From Symbiodinium kawagutii (Eukaryota; Sar; Dinophyceae; Suessiales; Symbiodiniaceae): DNA of 64,000 nucleotides. A program made the translations under genes and the position numbers. Each line of letters starts with the position of its first letter. Position 1 is the first letter of the stretch. Shown here in pieces: positions 33,792 to 45,951 of the stretch. The DNA lies in contig VSDK01027748.1 of NCBI GenBank assembly GCA_009767595.1, positions 133,946-197,945 of the forward strand. The letters run 5' to 3'. The notes below the pieces were generated by a model that saw only the letters and a program-made list of their open reading frames with translations, was not told where the DNA came from and searched no databases.

Positions 33792-36700
33792 CCTCCAGGG
33801 CCCTCGGGTCCGGCTCCGAGGTATTTGCGCCTCCGGTTTCGTTCGGACGAAGCCGCGCTGGGACCGGCGTCGCCGCGCCCCGTGGTCTTTCAAGATGAGC
33901 CCAGTGCCTGGAAAACCGAGGCCAGGGCTGGGATGGCATGTTTGGTGGTGGATGGGGAAGGTGAGGCATTTTTTTTCGCCAAATATTGTTTTGGCATGCA
34001 GGAATACAATGGATTGAAAGTGGTAACAAAATTGGTGTCAACCATTATTGTCACTGATTTGTTGCTGCTGGTCTCAGGACTCAGGCTATCATGAATTGGT
34101 CTAGCCATCTATGCCCTTTGGTTATGTCTGTCGTTGTCGTATGGGTATGTTCGGAAATAGGTTTCCCCCTAAATCCATCCCAACGCTGTCATGTTCCATG
34201 GCAAGGCCATCAGAAATTTTGGGTTACATCATCTATGGACATACTCAATGTGGTGAATGTCCATTGTTGGTCATGTTACCGCTTTGTTCAGCCGCTCGTT
34301 GATTGTTTGTCACAATAGGTGTACCCCAAAATCATCCAGTTTATTGAGCATTTATAGTAGCCGTAGTAAACCAACCATTTTTGGGCCCCCCATTTTGAGA
34401 AACCCCCATTCATCACCACGGGCTACGCGTTGTTAAGGCATTGGGCCATGCAGCGCCAGGCCTCGACAGAGAAAAGCGCTGTGGAGGATCGCAGCTTTCC
34501 GTTGCCAGCTTCATCTGCCAGGGAGATACAGAGGATATGAACAAAAACGATAGTGGGATTATACTGGTTAGTAATATAAGATTCAGTGGGGGATAGCCAC
34601 CAGCAATAATGGTTCAACAACTACTAGTTGGGTGTTTCTCCAAATAGGGGTACCCCCAGATCATCCAATATTAATCAGTCATAGCAGCAAAGCAACCATT
34701 TTGGGGGTACCACTTATTAAAAAGAAACCATACGAAAGACATACAAGCCATTCAAGGTACGAAGCAAATCCTGAATAAAAAATGCGAAGGGGGGAGATCT
34801 CTCAGACCTAATGTTAGACCAGGCCAGACTGAGATTTCAATAGTCAGAAGCACTCCAGCCTTCATTTGGCAAGAAGGTGGAACGGGCTTCAATTAGTTTG
34901 ATGGCTAGAAATCCACGCCGATTGGGTCTATTGTTTCCTGTGGCATGAAGAAACGGATGCCATTGGGATTGGAAAGCTCAGTAGTGTGGGATGCTACATT
35001 CTCTCTTGGCGGGTGAGTAGCCTAATAAAGACATCAATAACAGCCGTTGGAACAGATTATGGCTATGGGTGCAGCCAATCATAGACCAACACTTCGAGTC
35101 ACTTTGCAGGTCACTGAGCGATTTTGCATCGCCAGGCCCTACTGCTCCGGCTTCAAGAGAAGATGGGCAGAGAGAACCGGTCGTTGAAAGGCATGGCCAG
35201 ACGCTTCAAACGTATGGATGATGAGCCTTGGTGAGATGAATTGCCCTCAAGAGAATTGCAACTCACATGGTCCAGTCCTTTCACAGTTCTAAATTCCTCT
35301 AGTGTAATATAACATTTTGATGAACCAAACCAAAAGTCCAAGAGGGCAGAAGAGCCACCAATTGGCTGAGCAACGGGGACCTACAAGGCCCAACCCCCAA
35401 AAGCATGTTCAGGTTTTCCAACATGTTTCGCAGCGGGTTAGAGCACAAGCGTTGCGAAGCTGCTGTAGGTTCAAGCATAGTGAGAATTCCCTTGCTTTAA
35501 CCTCCTTTTCTTGTAGATCGGCGATAGTTTCACAGTTTTCCCAACAAAAGAGTTTTGACCAGAAATGCTATAGCTGGATCTTTGCTTCCATAGTTGCCAA
35601 CCAGGTGTTTATAATGTTTTGATGATCGTAGCTTGACATTGACATCTAAAAATCCCATTTCCCAATGAGAGACAAATTCTTGCTCAGGACTTGGACCACT
35701 ACATGGAGATCTCGGAGTTTGTGAATGCCATGAGAGAACTCAACGCCAATCTGACAGACAATGAGCTGCAAATGCTTTGGCGGCACATCGATCGCACCTT
35801 GGCATGTCAAGGTTCCTCTACCTTTGCTGAAAGTTATTGAACTCCTCGACTTCAGATCCAAGACGTTTGTTGAAACAGGGTCCCATCAAGTTCGATCCAT
35901 TTCAGAGGCCTCGAACCAAGCAGGATGCCGCCCCCCTTCCAAGACCTGTACCGTGTTTTTTTCTTGGGAGGAACAGGGTTTCGTGATTCTTCACCGTAGC
36001 ATTCCGAATCATGGCAAGACCACAGCTTCTAGGTTCAGGTTTGCATGGGTTGGTTTGTCCAGGAGATGGTAATGGCAGAGTGACGTTCGAACAGTTCTTG
36101 CGCATCTTCAAACCAAAGCTTTCCGAGAGGCAACCGTGGGTAACGGGACATGTCCACATCAAATGAGATTGCCAACTTATAATGTTTTTATTATCACTCA
36201 TGTATACTAAAGTTTTTTTTTTGCCAACTGATTTTTTATTTGCACAAACACATTATAAGTGTAGGTGTACATATCATGGCATGCGCACATAAACCTTTGA
36301 AGCTTCCCACCGGACTGGGTCACCATGTTGGGCCCGGCCAGGCGTCGCCGCGCAGTGAAAGGGCTCTTCGATTACCTCGATGCCAATCGATGCTCAGCGT
36401 GCTTGGTGAATCATCAGATCCTTCAGATATGGTTGGATGTGTTGGTGAATACATAGTGATTCACATTAACATGGTGAATTTAAACAAGCATAGTAATTAT
36501 CCAATATGTTGGTAGGATACCTCAGAATCAACCGTGAATTTGTGATTTTGTGCATGCTATATGGCATGATTGGCAGGGATTGATAGATATACAATGCAAA
36601 AATGTTAGTGAGAGTAGATTTATACTCACATTGACTACAACATGAAACAATGATGATAATTGATCCTGAGGATTTAGAATTACACTGATAACAGGACATG

Positions 36701-39343
36701 ATTAGACTGGATCAAGCAATGGAGAGGCACCTGATGCTGACAGATACCCAAATATCATACAGCCTTTCAGTAAAAAAAACGCCGACAAGAATTCAGCAGG
36801 CGAGGAAAACCAAGTCGGCCCAAATTGGATCTACCTTGTGCGCCTTCCGTTGATGGGCCCAACAACCTGAGAACTGCACCATTCGCAGATGGGATCCACC
36901 GTCATCGGCGCCTCCGGCTGGATGGCGCCCGCTGAGGAAATGGCGTGATCCAAGTGGACGATCTGAAGCTCCGCTGTGATCCCCATGCCCTGGCGGAAGG
37001 CAACTCGTGGGGAAGAGCTGGAAGTTGCGCTTGGGGAAGTAGATGGCAGTAGCAGGCTGGATCAACTGATGTTCTTTGCCAAGTAGATGAGATGATTAGA
37101 TGAAGATTCAACACATTCCAGTTTGTCGTTAGTTGTCATGGTGTCATTTTGTTGAATTCCGAAGGTGGCTTTTGTGGAAGAGAACATGGTTTTGTGTTTG
37201 ACTTTTCAATTTGTGAGCCCCTGATGTGCAAGGATGGTCGAACATGTGTTGTGAAATTGTGTCCTGCTGACTGCGTAGAAACCATGGTACGCCCAGTTGC
37301 TATATCCAGAAAAATCAGTTGATGATTGGGAAATCACCAACCTTGATTACACTATTAACGGTCCAAATCACATTTTAGGCATGTCATTGATTATCAATCC
37401 TTGTGATCAGTCACAATCATAGCTATGAATCATAGCTTTGCTGCTACCATTGACCACCTAAACCATTGATGAACAGGCTGGCTGCCATGACCTGTAAATC
37501 ATCCGGGAGTTTTCCTTCGCTGCTTCGCTGATTGTGTGTGAAGATGTGCGAAGCCCCTTGCAGGTGTGCAGAAAGTCCGCGGCGTGCGGATGCAGCCAGA
37601 CGAGGTGCAGCAAGTGGATGAGTTGGGCAGCGACAGGGAAAAACCATAGTTGATGAGTGGTCCAACTTGATATTCTTCAGGATGGTTACAAGTGGAAAAG
37701 CAAGAGAAGTGGAAACGGAGAGGAACAAACGTCTCGCATCCGGAGAACACATTTACAGCCACAAGAGGTTTCGAAGCAAACAAAATGGATAGCCGCAAAC
37801 AACGATACGGATCTCGCCTGTTGGTTTGGAATTTCAGTTGCAAGAGGTCTCAGTGGGTCCATCAGTTGCATACCCCGAAAATTGTTAGCCTCCCTATGTC
37901 ATCCTATGTCTCCCTTTTCCACCCAGCTACTTCAGAACGGTTGTGTGGTAATCTCGCCGCAGTTTCCCATGTCAACAAATGTCAACTTGGTCAGAGTAGC
38001 TGTCCTCGCAGTGTTACATGGCAGCCTTGCCCAGATGCGCTACCAGCACCCACCGATTTACGGTCGATGAAGGCTATGTTCGTGTGAAAAGATCTGTTTC
38101 CGCTCAGGTCTTGGGGAACTTCCTGGAAAACTTTCGAAAACTCGTGGGAGGGAGCGTCTATGGTGAAGTTCGCTATGCTGACTTCGCTGCTTGGCTGGTC
38201 TTGGACGACATCAAGGGCCACTACCACCAAGACTTCCTTGGTTGCAAGGTATTCAGCCATACTACTTTACTACATCTTACTACCTTCTATTTGCCCAACT
38301 TCAAAGGTTGTCACCTGAGTTGCAACAGAATTTTCATCGTCTCTTTTGGATACATGTTTTCCTTGTCAGCTTTTAAGAACCTTGCACCGAGGAAAGGTAC
38401 TACGAGGGACTCTCAGCAGGTGGGGGTTGCTTCGTGACGGAATGGACACAAATACCCCGGCAGTTCTTGCAAAGGTTTGTGACCGGTGGGATTGCTCCGC
38501 TTGGAAAACTTGAAATCACAGTTGCTATAATCACCAAGCCCCCAGTCACCCTTCTAATTAACTTGTTTCAGCTCCTTGTTTCAGCTATCGAAGTGTTCAG
38601 CCATGTTCAGCCAAATCCATAAGGAAAGAATCACGCAGCCTGGAACGCAGACCCTGCTCGAGGCATTGATTCTGACGTTTACTTCGAGGAGTTGCTCCAA
38701 AAGGCATGGGATTTGCCCCCGGGATTCTTCCAACATTTGCAGGCGTGGCAGTTGGGACCAGCCTCAGTAGACTTGAAGGAATCGGATACCTTGAGTGCTG
38801 CCACCGGCTGGTTCTTTCAATAGTCGTCATCAGCAGTTGGAACCTCCGAAACGATCAAGACCACATGGATCTCTTTCTTGGAGTACAAAAACTCTCCTAA
38901 ATATCCCGAAATGATACAAACAAACATAGACAAACAATAAAGCACGAAAGCTTGTGGAGGAAGGGATTGGAAGGCACTGAAGCAAGTGCTCAGTCTTGCA
39001 CCGTCTGAAGGTGGATGACATGAGCGATCTTCAGCGTGCTGCAGCTGGTACACCTGCAAGGGTGAGGCTGTATCCTCATCACCAGCACCATGCTCCTACA
39101 TTCATGGTGTCTTGACTGCCTTGAAGTGATATTGAAGGGCACATGTTGTGTGGTTGTACTTTCCCAAGAAGTCACCACAGCTTGAGGATAACCTCCAAAG
39201 CGGCCATGACCGACGGTCAGGGCAAGCCAAGACAGGGCATCGGACACTCGGCTCCGAGGTCCAAAAGGGATCACGCTGTTGGTTGGGAGGGAGCCGAGGA
39301 GCCAGAAGTATCCCTATACCCTCTTAATGGGGGAGCGTTTTGA
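33792..39343 (+). CDS. calcyphosin-like EF-hand calcium-binding protein
   Basis: Calcyphosins are cytosolic four-EF-hand proteins, common in ciliated protists. Exons: 33792-33960 (tentative), 35119-35222, 35688-35793, 36063-36129, 36342-36388, 36937-37006, 38092-38248, 38629-38794, 38994-39060, 39181-39343 (TGA 39341-39343). All phases agree. The helix LLLRLQEKMGRENRSLKGMA leads into EF1, loop DDDLDHYMEISE. EF2 is DRDGNGRVTFEQ with Gln at position 12. EF3 is DANRNGVIQVDD. The fourth site (FLENFRKLVGG, EVRYADFAAWL) is degenerate. The family signature IDSDVYFEELLQKAWDL is present. The EF loops are intact only if the introns after 35222 and 36388 start with GA and those after 35793 and 36129 with GC. 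An alternative 3' end is TAG at 38821-38823. Confidence 0.85.
34311..34407. mobile_element. intronic inverted-repeat element, copy 4 (reversed, degenerate)
   Basis: The core is in the opposite orientation (AAATCATCCAGTTTATTGAG ... AAACCAACCATTTTTGGG). The right end, CATTTTGAGAAACCCCC, is well preserved and the left end is degraded. Located in an intron of the calcyphosin-like gene. Confidence 0.6.
34436..34538 (+). CDS. possible N-terminal exon of the calcyphosin-like gene
   Basis: A forward frame with ATG at 34449 reads MQRQASTEKSAVEDRSFPLP, then ASSAREIQR. The look is coding, but no donor gives a clean phase into 35119. It competes with the exon at 33792-33960, which ends before GTGAGG and joins in phase. 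It may be an alternative first exon. Confidence 0.3.
34631..34729. mobile_element. intronic inverted-repeat element, copy 5 (reversed)
   Basis: Left end GGTGTTTCTCCAAATAGGGG, core reversed (CAGATCATCCAATATTAATC ... AAGCAACCATTTTGGGGG), right end degraded (TTATTAAAAAGAAACC). Only 220 bases from copy 4. Confidence 0.65.
37007..38091 (+). other. intron of the calcyphosin-like gene
   Basis: The flanking exons join in phase (TC plus A). Two overlapping forward frames of about 130 codons (37657-38087) lie inside but lack splice sites that keep the EF-hand frame, so I treat them as noncoding. Confidence 0.55.
38629..38823 (+). CDS. alternative terminal exon of the calcyphosin-like gene
   Basis: If the phase 1 donor at 38795 (GTGCTG) is not used, the frame containing DSDVYFEELLQKAWDL continues as LKESDTLSAATGWFFQ to TAG at 38821-38823. 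With the donor used, the two further exons at 38994-39060 and 39181-39343 add a basic, Gly-rich tail (KAAMTDGQGKPRQGIGHSAP). Either end is compatible with the EF-hand core. Confidence 0.45.
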   Translation, partial: NHAAWNADPARGIDSDVYFEELLQKAWDLPPGFFQHLQAWQLGPASVDLKESDTLSAATGWFFQ

Positions 39344-39368
39344 AGCTACCAGGAGTGGTCAAACCAAA

Positions 39369-39520
39369 TGGTAGAAACGCAGTTTGTTTCTAACAGTTTG
39401 TCGGTGGAAATTCAACGAATCGGTCTACAGAGATGACTGGGGTGCAGACTACGGGCTTGAAACACATGGCATCATCGCACCGCCTTTGGCATGGAAGGGG
39501 TCAATATCGAGAAATTGTCC
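39369..39520 (+). CDS. exon-like segment, possible start of the next gene
   Basis: Two overlapping forward frames look coding. One starts with ATG at 39369 (MVETQFVSNSLSVEIQRIGL). The other reads NESVYRDDWGADYGLETHGI. Neither joins cleanly to the exon at 39939. It is placed just after the calcyphosin-like stop, where the following gene should begin. Confidence 0.25.
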
Positions 39521-39938
39521 AACATCCAAAACAGGAACCTCCGGTTGAGCTCAATGGTATATGGTGACTGGCCACCGATGGACACGGTACCCTGCTATAT
39601 CAAGCTCTTGGGTACCTCATTTGGTTGAAGTGCTTGGCACTTTGTGGGTGTCCATAAGTCAGTTCCACCTGATTCCAACTTTGAACGATTCCATTACAGA
39701 AGTATTCGAATTCTCGCTTATCCATTGGTTTGCTACATCTCTAGGTATATCCTAAGCGAGATAAAATGAAACCAAAGTTCCACTGTGTCTACATGAGCCA
39801 AATTTTGAATGCCCAAAGGTATGTGTGCACATACACATACATCATCACACATCCATACACATCCCAAATCAATCATGTCAAACTACTTCAAACTGCCGGC
39901 CATTTTCCCCTAGTTTTGCTCAAGATATTCTCAATCAG

Positions 39939-42900
39939 GTGGCACCTTCACTGCCAAGCTATCTGCTGAGGCTCCTCCGGAGCCTGCGCCGCTGCTTGGC
40001 TCAGTGCTGCCGGGGAAATGCTGCACAACTGCACCTGGGCTGGTAGTGCTTCAGCTACTGGAGGGGATGTAAGATATAAGAATCAAATTGGAGGAGATGT
40101 AAGATTCTGTAAGATCTCAAAAATTCAAGGATTGACCTCGGCCATAAAAGTGCATCATAGATCCAGGCGAGCTGCTCTCAAAACGAAGTCATGGTTGCTG
40201 TGTCTAACGGCTACTACCATGGGTTTGTGATCAATTGGAATCCTGAAGCGCCGCAAGCTTGGGAATGCGGAATGCAGTGGGGACCACAAGAATCTCAGCA
40301 CGCCGGCAACGCTTTGCTGATTTGTTTTGCACAAGGTCAACTTGATCCAGCGACATGAGTAGCTAAGCGTCACAGGCAAATGAGGCCATTGGCAATCAGG
40401 CATTTGATTCCTTTGTTAGAGGCAATGACAATCGGATGGTACCATGAAGGTTTCGGACTTGATAAATGTTTTGCTTCTGAAGCAACTGAATTCTGCCGGC
40501 ATTGCAGCCCCAAGACTCGAGATGCGGGGCAAAGGTATGGAGATTTGGTGGTGCGCACCTACATGCCGCAACCTTCAAGGCACCTGTTCCACGAAGGGGC
40601 GCCTTAGAGGTTTTTGTTTGAATGTATTAGCATAGTCACATATATTCACCAAGAGCGCTGCCTGAGTGCTTGACAGTTTGACATAATTATCGTGACTCAT
40701 CCATGCTTGAGCGACTGGTGTGATAATTGCCCATCAGCAAGTAGAATGAATGGTTGGTTGCTGGTGATGAATAGCATCAACAACCATCTTCCAACCAATC
40801 GACCATCGCTGAACTACTGAATGAACCATCATTAACCATCATGAGTCATGAGCAAACCATTGGATGATATATGGCCATCAATAACCATCATTACTATTGA
40901 TATTCAGTAACCATCAATAACTAACCATCAACGACCACGATTACCATGTATATAACCATTAATAACTGGTTGGTGGTGTAACCCATGTTTTTATGTTCTC
41001 TATTATTTACAAATGGTATCGTTGCTTGACTGATATTTTTCATAGGGGCTGAAACAACCAACCACTTATGATGTAACCATCAACAACCATGACTGGTACT
41101 GATAATAACCCTGCACCCCTGGTGCCCCCTATTAACTATTGTTTTCCTTATTATTGTTTGCTTAGTATCCCTCATTGGTTGGTTGATATTGACCCATAGC
41201 CGTATATAGCTGGTATATCCCTTATTATTTTTGATTTTCATCCCTCATTTTTTGTTAATCATTGACCAGCTAGTTAATCATTGGTTGGTTGGTTGGTTGA
41301 TATTGAACCATAGTCATATTCCTTCTCAACCTTTCGATTGTTGGTCTGTCAGGCGTGGAGAAGAGGGTCCGCCGGCCTTGGTGTCCAAGGAAGTCTTTGA
41401 GGCATCGGTTTGCCGTGCAGCTGTCCCAAGGGGATGTTCGGATTTACGCTGGACCTCAAAGCGAATGGAATTGCCAGGAAGGGTGCAATTTGTAGCCCCA
41501 AACTAATCTGGAAGTTCAAAATCATCAATGTATACTAATCTATAAAGGGAAAACCACTGTAAATAACGGATATTCCACTTCCAGGGTTCGTTGACCAGAG
41601 GGTAATTCCCGGAGCCCAATGCATTGCCTCGTTCACTCACCCACCTGTTCCAGGGAAATTCTTAACCTAGAGCAACTATCATTCCTGTCGACGAACCATT
41701 ATTAAGCCAACATCAAACCATTATTCACCACATATTTACCAGATCAAGCACCATCCACCACATATTCACCACATATGTACCATACCGTTGATGCTATGCC
41801 TCGCCTGGGCTCACAGTCGCTGCATTCCTTACCTCCAGGGCGCGTTACTGCGCTTGCTGCCCAGCATGCCGCCGCAAGATCGGGCCACGTTGACGGCGAT
41901 TTTCAAGGACATGGAACTGTGGCAAATCACCGGCTATTTTATGAAGCATAGCATCCACTAGTGAACCATCTAGTGAATAATGGTTGCTATGCTAAAGTTA
42001 AAGTGGATGCTTGTTTCTCATAAATCATCCACTTATAGTCAACTTATAGTTGTTTAGGTGTTCTTCTCGAATCATGGCAAACAACCATCCAGTGGCTAAA
42101 GTTGAAGTGGATGGTTTTTTATGAAGCATAGTAACCATGATTTCATTGGACCTTTCTTTGTGGTAGTGGATGGTTGTTTCTTTGTGAAGTTATTGTGAAC
42201 ATCCACATAGCAACCATCCACTGGATTGTCCACTAATAGCAAAATAGCAACCATGATTACAAACTGAATTGTTTACTAACAACATCTAAGAACTGGATTC
42301 TCCACTATCAGCTGGAGATGAACAGCTGGATCTCGAATCGTGGTTCATATGCGCTGCAAGTCAGGGAAATTCGTCCATTTTTCTAGCACCAGCAAGGCAG
42401 GAGATGTTTTGCATTTTTGCTGGGAGGAGGGTTGGAAGGAAGTTCCTTTCAAATGGTACCAGGATGTGGCCACGCAGTGCAACAGACTGTTGCACTGAGT
42501 TTTGCCGTGAAAAGGGATGGTCACAAGAGAGACCCCTCACTGTTCGATCCTGTTGGATCACTTGTCAGAAATTCTGCAGGATGCTGTGCGCACAGACTGC
42601 ATCGATTATCGCTCCTTTTTGGAAGCTCTTCAGGCTCCGTTGCTGCAAGCAGCCCCCTGCTTCACCCCTAGGCGGCACCATGTTTCAAGAGATATGACCA
42701 GCGGTGTTTTGCTCCCACCCCAGCCACAAGAGCAGGCATGCATTCTCTCCTGATGGTCCTGAGTGTGTTTGACCATTACGTAGATCTCCATACCATGTGA
42801 AAATATACGGTGCGTCAGTTGAGTTTGTTTTCTTCTCAAACACAAGTTCATTCAAACCAGCTGTAGAAGACCAGGGCAACTCCCCACCTGAGAATGATTA

Positions 42901-44033
42901 GCTTTGAAATTGAAGATCTAAGATCTAATAAGATCTTCTAAGATCTATGGAAACTCAGATTTCATGTCCCAGAAGTCCTCTCAAGACGACCCATGATGGT
43001 GTGCTGATGGTGCTGGAAACTGGATCCTTCATCAGGCCTCTTCTCCCGCACGACAAGACTGTGCTGCACGGCTTTTCGATGACCTTGTGGGCGAGGTGCG
43101 GTTTCTGTGCATTCCTGGTGTGTATCGAGGTTGAGTGATTGCTGGGCGTAACAGCAGCATTGACAATAGCAAGAGTGATTATGAGTGATGACTGTTTCAT
43201 TGTCGACTGTGACTGTCAACAACATTCAAGAACAAAACAGGAACAGGCGTGGAACATTTGGGGGTCCCAAAGGCGGCGAATCATGCCATAGTCGTGCGCA
43301 ATGTGGTCATTGCTCGAGTTTGTGATTTCAAGTGTGAATATCCTATTTTTGGTGTAGTGGCGGGATCTTAACGAGAGAATTTTAGAGATTGCGCGGTCCT
43401 CACAACATGTTTGACATTTACAAAGAGACATAGAATGAGCCAGCCGCGGCAAGTCAAGCATTAACAGTTGTTCCATCATATAGCGGAGCGAAATCATGCG
43501 AAATCAACATCACACTGTGTGGCAAATAGGAACAGCTGGATGGTTTGCCGTTGATCAATCTGTTGTGTGTCAATTGTTTCGTGCAGCTCCAGACTGGTGC
43601 CACTACATTGGATTTGTCGGGTGATGGCCGTGTGCCATCGGGAGCCAAGACCATCTTCGGTGAGAGGCGCCTGGGGGGCCTGGCTGATCGTTCACGATGT
43701 GCGAACGGTAAGGGATAACATGGCTACAATTTGTGTGCACGGACAGGTCAGTCCGCATGTTTGTTTGTCAAGTATATTAGGCCAGGATGGCACGAGTTGA
43801 CAGACGTTTATAAATGATGATGCTCAGATTTGCATCATACTTTCAGGATTATCAGCATCATTTGGTAAAGACTCAACCGCTGTGTTGCCAGTCCAAGTGT
43901 GTTCAGGCCGGTGTCATTGGAAAGTTGGTTGGATTTTCACAGCCTGGTGGCTCTTGCTGCTGGAGATACCACAGATGCTGTGTCACCTGGCGAGAAAGTG
44001 AGAGTTCCACTGATCCTCGGTGATCGGAGGTGA
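39939..44033 (+). CDS. unrecognised protein with an EF-hand-like segment, nine exons
   Basis: Exons: 39939-40042, 40167-40335, 40508-40609, 41353-41482, 41817-41932, 42569-42633, 43587-43659, 43847-43910, 43943-44033 (TGA 44031-44033). Phases agree throughout, giving 304 complete codons. Segments: TAKLSAEAPPEPAPLLGS; EVMVAVSNGYYHGFVINWNP and ECGMQWGPQESQHAGNALL; EIWWCAPTCRN; HRFAVQLSQGDVRIYAGPQS; ALLRLLPSMPPQDRATLTAI then FKDMELWQIT; EILQDAVRTDCIDYRSFLEA; and LVALAAGDTTDAVSPGEKVR. The fifth and sixth exons resemble a pair of degenerate EF-hands as in calcium-dependent kinases, with RTDCIDYRSF in place of a full loop; no kinase domain is seen. Two introns would start with GC (41933, 42634). 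The start is not resolved. Confidence 0.5.
40740..40955 (+). repeat. AACCATCATTA-type degenerate repeat
   Basis: Words such as AACCATCATTAACCATCATG and CAATAACCATCA recur between exons at 40609 and 41353. The same class occurs at 30623-31640 and 60900-61290. Confidence 0.6.
40955..41100. mobile_element. second inverted-repeat element family, copy B
   Basis: TAACTGGTTGGTGGTGTAACC at the left is mirrored by ACAACCAACCACTTATGATG at the right. The internal GATATTTTTCATAGGGGCTG resembles AATATTTTTCACAAGGGTTG of copy A at 52846. Confidence 0.35.
41935..42300. repeat. AGTGGATGGTTGT / GCAACCATCCACT repeat cluster
   Basis: Several copies of GTGGATGGTTGTTT and of its complement AGCAACCATCCACT alternate over 360 bases (for example TTTTATGAAGCATAGCATCCAC at 41937 and TTTTTATGAAGCATAGTAACC at 42116). 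The pattern suggests nested or rearranged inverted-repeat elements. It fills the intron between the exons ending at 41932 and starting at 42569. Confidence 0.5.
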
Positions 44034-44114
44034 ATCCTTACCCATTGGGAGTATGGGCCTTGTGTGCAGATGTATTCGTACAAGGTGCTTCTTGGTACTT
44101 CTTGGTACATCTAA

Positions 44115-44324
44115 GTGGAAGAAAATCCAGCGAAATATGCAGAATATATCCAGAAACATTTCAGGCACTTCACAGATATGGATCACTTCCAACAGTCCAT
44201 CAGTACTGCACCCAGGTACGAAGCTCAGCTACGCTACCTCTGGGGTTTGAGAGATCTCCAAAATCGAAACCTGGCGCCGGTGCCCGGCTACTACCAAGGA
44301 ATGTCCCGGGTTCACCTGGGATGA
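44115..44324 (+). CDS. open frame, function unknown
   Basis: Open from 44115 to the stop at 44322: EENPAKYAEYIQKHFRHFTD, then RYEAQLRYLWGLRDLQ and APVPGYYQGMSRVHLG. The first part recalls the C-terminal helices of ribosomal protein uL18, but too weakly to call. A GTACGA donor at 44216 could end an exon after STAPR. Confidence 0.3.
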   Translation: MEENPAKYAEYIQKHFRHFTDMDHFQQSISTAPRYEAQLRYLWGLRDLQNRNLAPVPGYYQGMSRVHLG

Positions 44325-44819
44325 CCAACTGCTTGGCATCCCAGGTGTTCCACGACGTGTTTGGTGCTTCCCTGTGTAACTGGGGTCTCTTAGTGATGCG
44401 TCCTGAGCATCTCGCAGCAAATCTTGATCTCCCATGTCGCAGCATCATGGTGCCAGTAGCTACATGTAGCTACAGTGGATGCAACACCCAACCTGGCTTT
44501 TGAAAGAAAAGTTGATGACAGCAACTCACGCTTTGAGATTGTTTGTTTGCTGCAAAGCTGGTCAATGTCCCTGCTGCGCTTTTCGAAACTCAGAGAAGGC
44601 AGTCGCGAGATCAAAAGGCGATTGGAGCTGCTTTGGTGGTGAGCTGCTCTCCGGGTTTCATGTCGGCTGAAAGTGATTGAAATTCTGCATCAATGCATTA
44701 GCTGAACGAAGCGTATCATGCCTCCAATGCGCCAAGGGGATAAAGGAGGCCTCAGCAAGCTCTTTCCCAAGTACATCTTGGAGACGGATTCTGGGGTCGG
44801 CTGCCCGATAAGACACAAG

Positions 44820-44955
44820 ACTTGACGAAGATGACACAAGACTGGCAGCTGAAACCACTGACACAACGGGAGACTCCCATGCTGAGATCTTTCTGATGGC
44901 TGCGAAGAAGCAAAAGAACAACAAAACCTCCAAGTACGTCGGGGTCTCAGGATAG
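44820..44955 (+). CDS. exon-like segment with a basic Lys-rich end
   Basis: Forward frame TRLDEDDTRLAAETTDTTGD, then AAKKQKNNKTSKYVGVS. The last residues resemble the start of an AP2 DNA-binding domain (SKY-x-GVS), but the W-containing continuation was not found downstream. Possible donors are GTCGGG at 44938 or GATAGA at 44952. Confidence 0.25.
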
Positions 44956-45422
44956 AGAAGGTATTAAGATTACAATGTTGCTCTGATTTGCTCTTGTACA
45001 GATGCATCCTTCTTTTCCCCAATCTGCTGTTCATCAAACTTGTCTCTTATTACCCCAACATTCTGATTGTTATTACCAGGACCTGATGAATTTGAAAGAT
45101 GCAAACCGCATTTGTTCCCCGCGCACGGCGTCGATGTTTGTATGTTTGTGATACCTAGACAGTGCCTAGTGTGAGATCCTCCCGTGGCTTGCCAAACTCT
45201 GACAGATGAGGTCATCACCATGTCGCGGACAGATGATAGTGGCAAGGATCAAGACGCTTTCCTAGGCATGGCTGGGAACGAACGCTGCACATGAAGGATA
45301 GCACATGATGTACTATCAATCGATATCAAGACACAGTGGCAGCCAATCCAGCGGGCAAGAAATTGCCTTAGTGCTATGTGGCTCTGCCAATGCCACAGAT
45401 CCTCACATTTTTCATCCTCCAG

Positions 45423-45459
45423 ATACCAAGGATTTGAGTTTCCACCAGCTCTTGAGCAG
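45423..45459 (+). CDS. small exon
   Basis: 37 bases between a pyrimidine-rich ATCCTCCAG acceptor and a strong GTAAGC donor read YQGFEFPPALEQ in phase 2-0. It would join in phase to HQAVFEKVHSVLPHLQIAD starting at 45952 after CTTTCAG. Function unknown. Confidence 0.35.
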
Positions 45460-45951
45460 GTAAGCTGCGATCCAACTTTCTTGGTTTGGAGTTCATGGCC
45501 TACGGCGAGGGGATGAACCCCAAGAAGTAGCTTGGCTGCATTGGTGGCGGTGCTGATGCTGACAGACAGCATTGGGACTGGGCTTTGTGTCAAAGCCATG
45601 AGCGTGTACATTTGCTACTATGTTTCCCAATCATGTTCAAAGTTTTACCTGATTTTGTTTGGAGAGATGAGTGTAGGTGGAGAAGCTTGTGAGAAACGAG
45701 GCTCCTGGATTCATGATTCTTTTTGAACGTCTATCAACAGAAGAGCTTTTATTTTTCGGGAAGGTTTGACATGGATTGCAGTTGCAGCTGCTGCTCTTGG
45801 CTAAGGATTGACAGCTCTATGTCACAGGCGCCGTTGCATATGTCTAGTAGTTTCAGAGAAATGGATGTTGGACATTGTGTCCAGAAGCTCAAATATGACA
45901 TGTTGATTGAGATGATTTCCTGTAGCACTTGACAAAGTGTTGTCCTTTCAG

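Noticed and set aside
35430-35480. tRNA-like segment (GGGTTAGAGCAC ... GGTTCAAGC)
   Set aside because: The arms do not pair into a cloverleaf, and no acceptor stem could be drawn.
37657-38087. Overlapping forward frames of about 130 codons
   Set aside because: They sit in an intron whose flanking exons join cleanly to complete the calcyphosin-like frame.
45249-45611. Minus-strand 120-codon frame
   Set aside because: Overlaps the + strand exon 45423-45459, which has strong acceptor and donor sites; residues show no family pattern.
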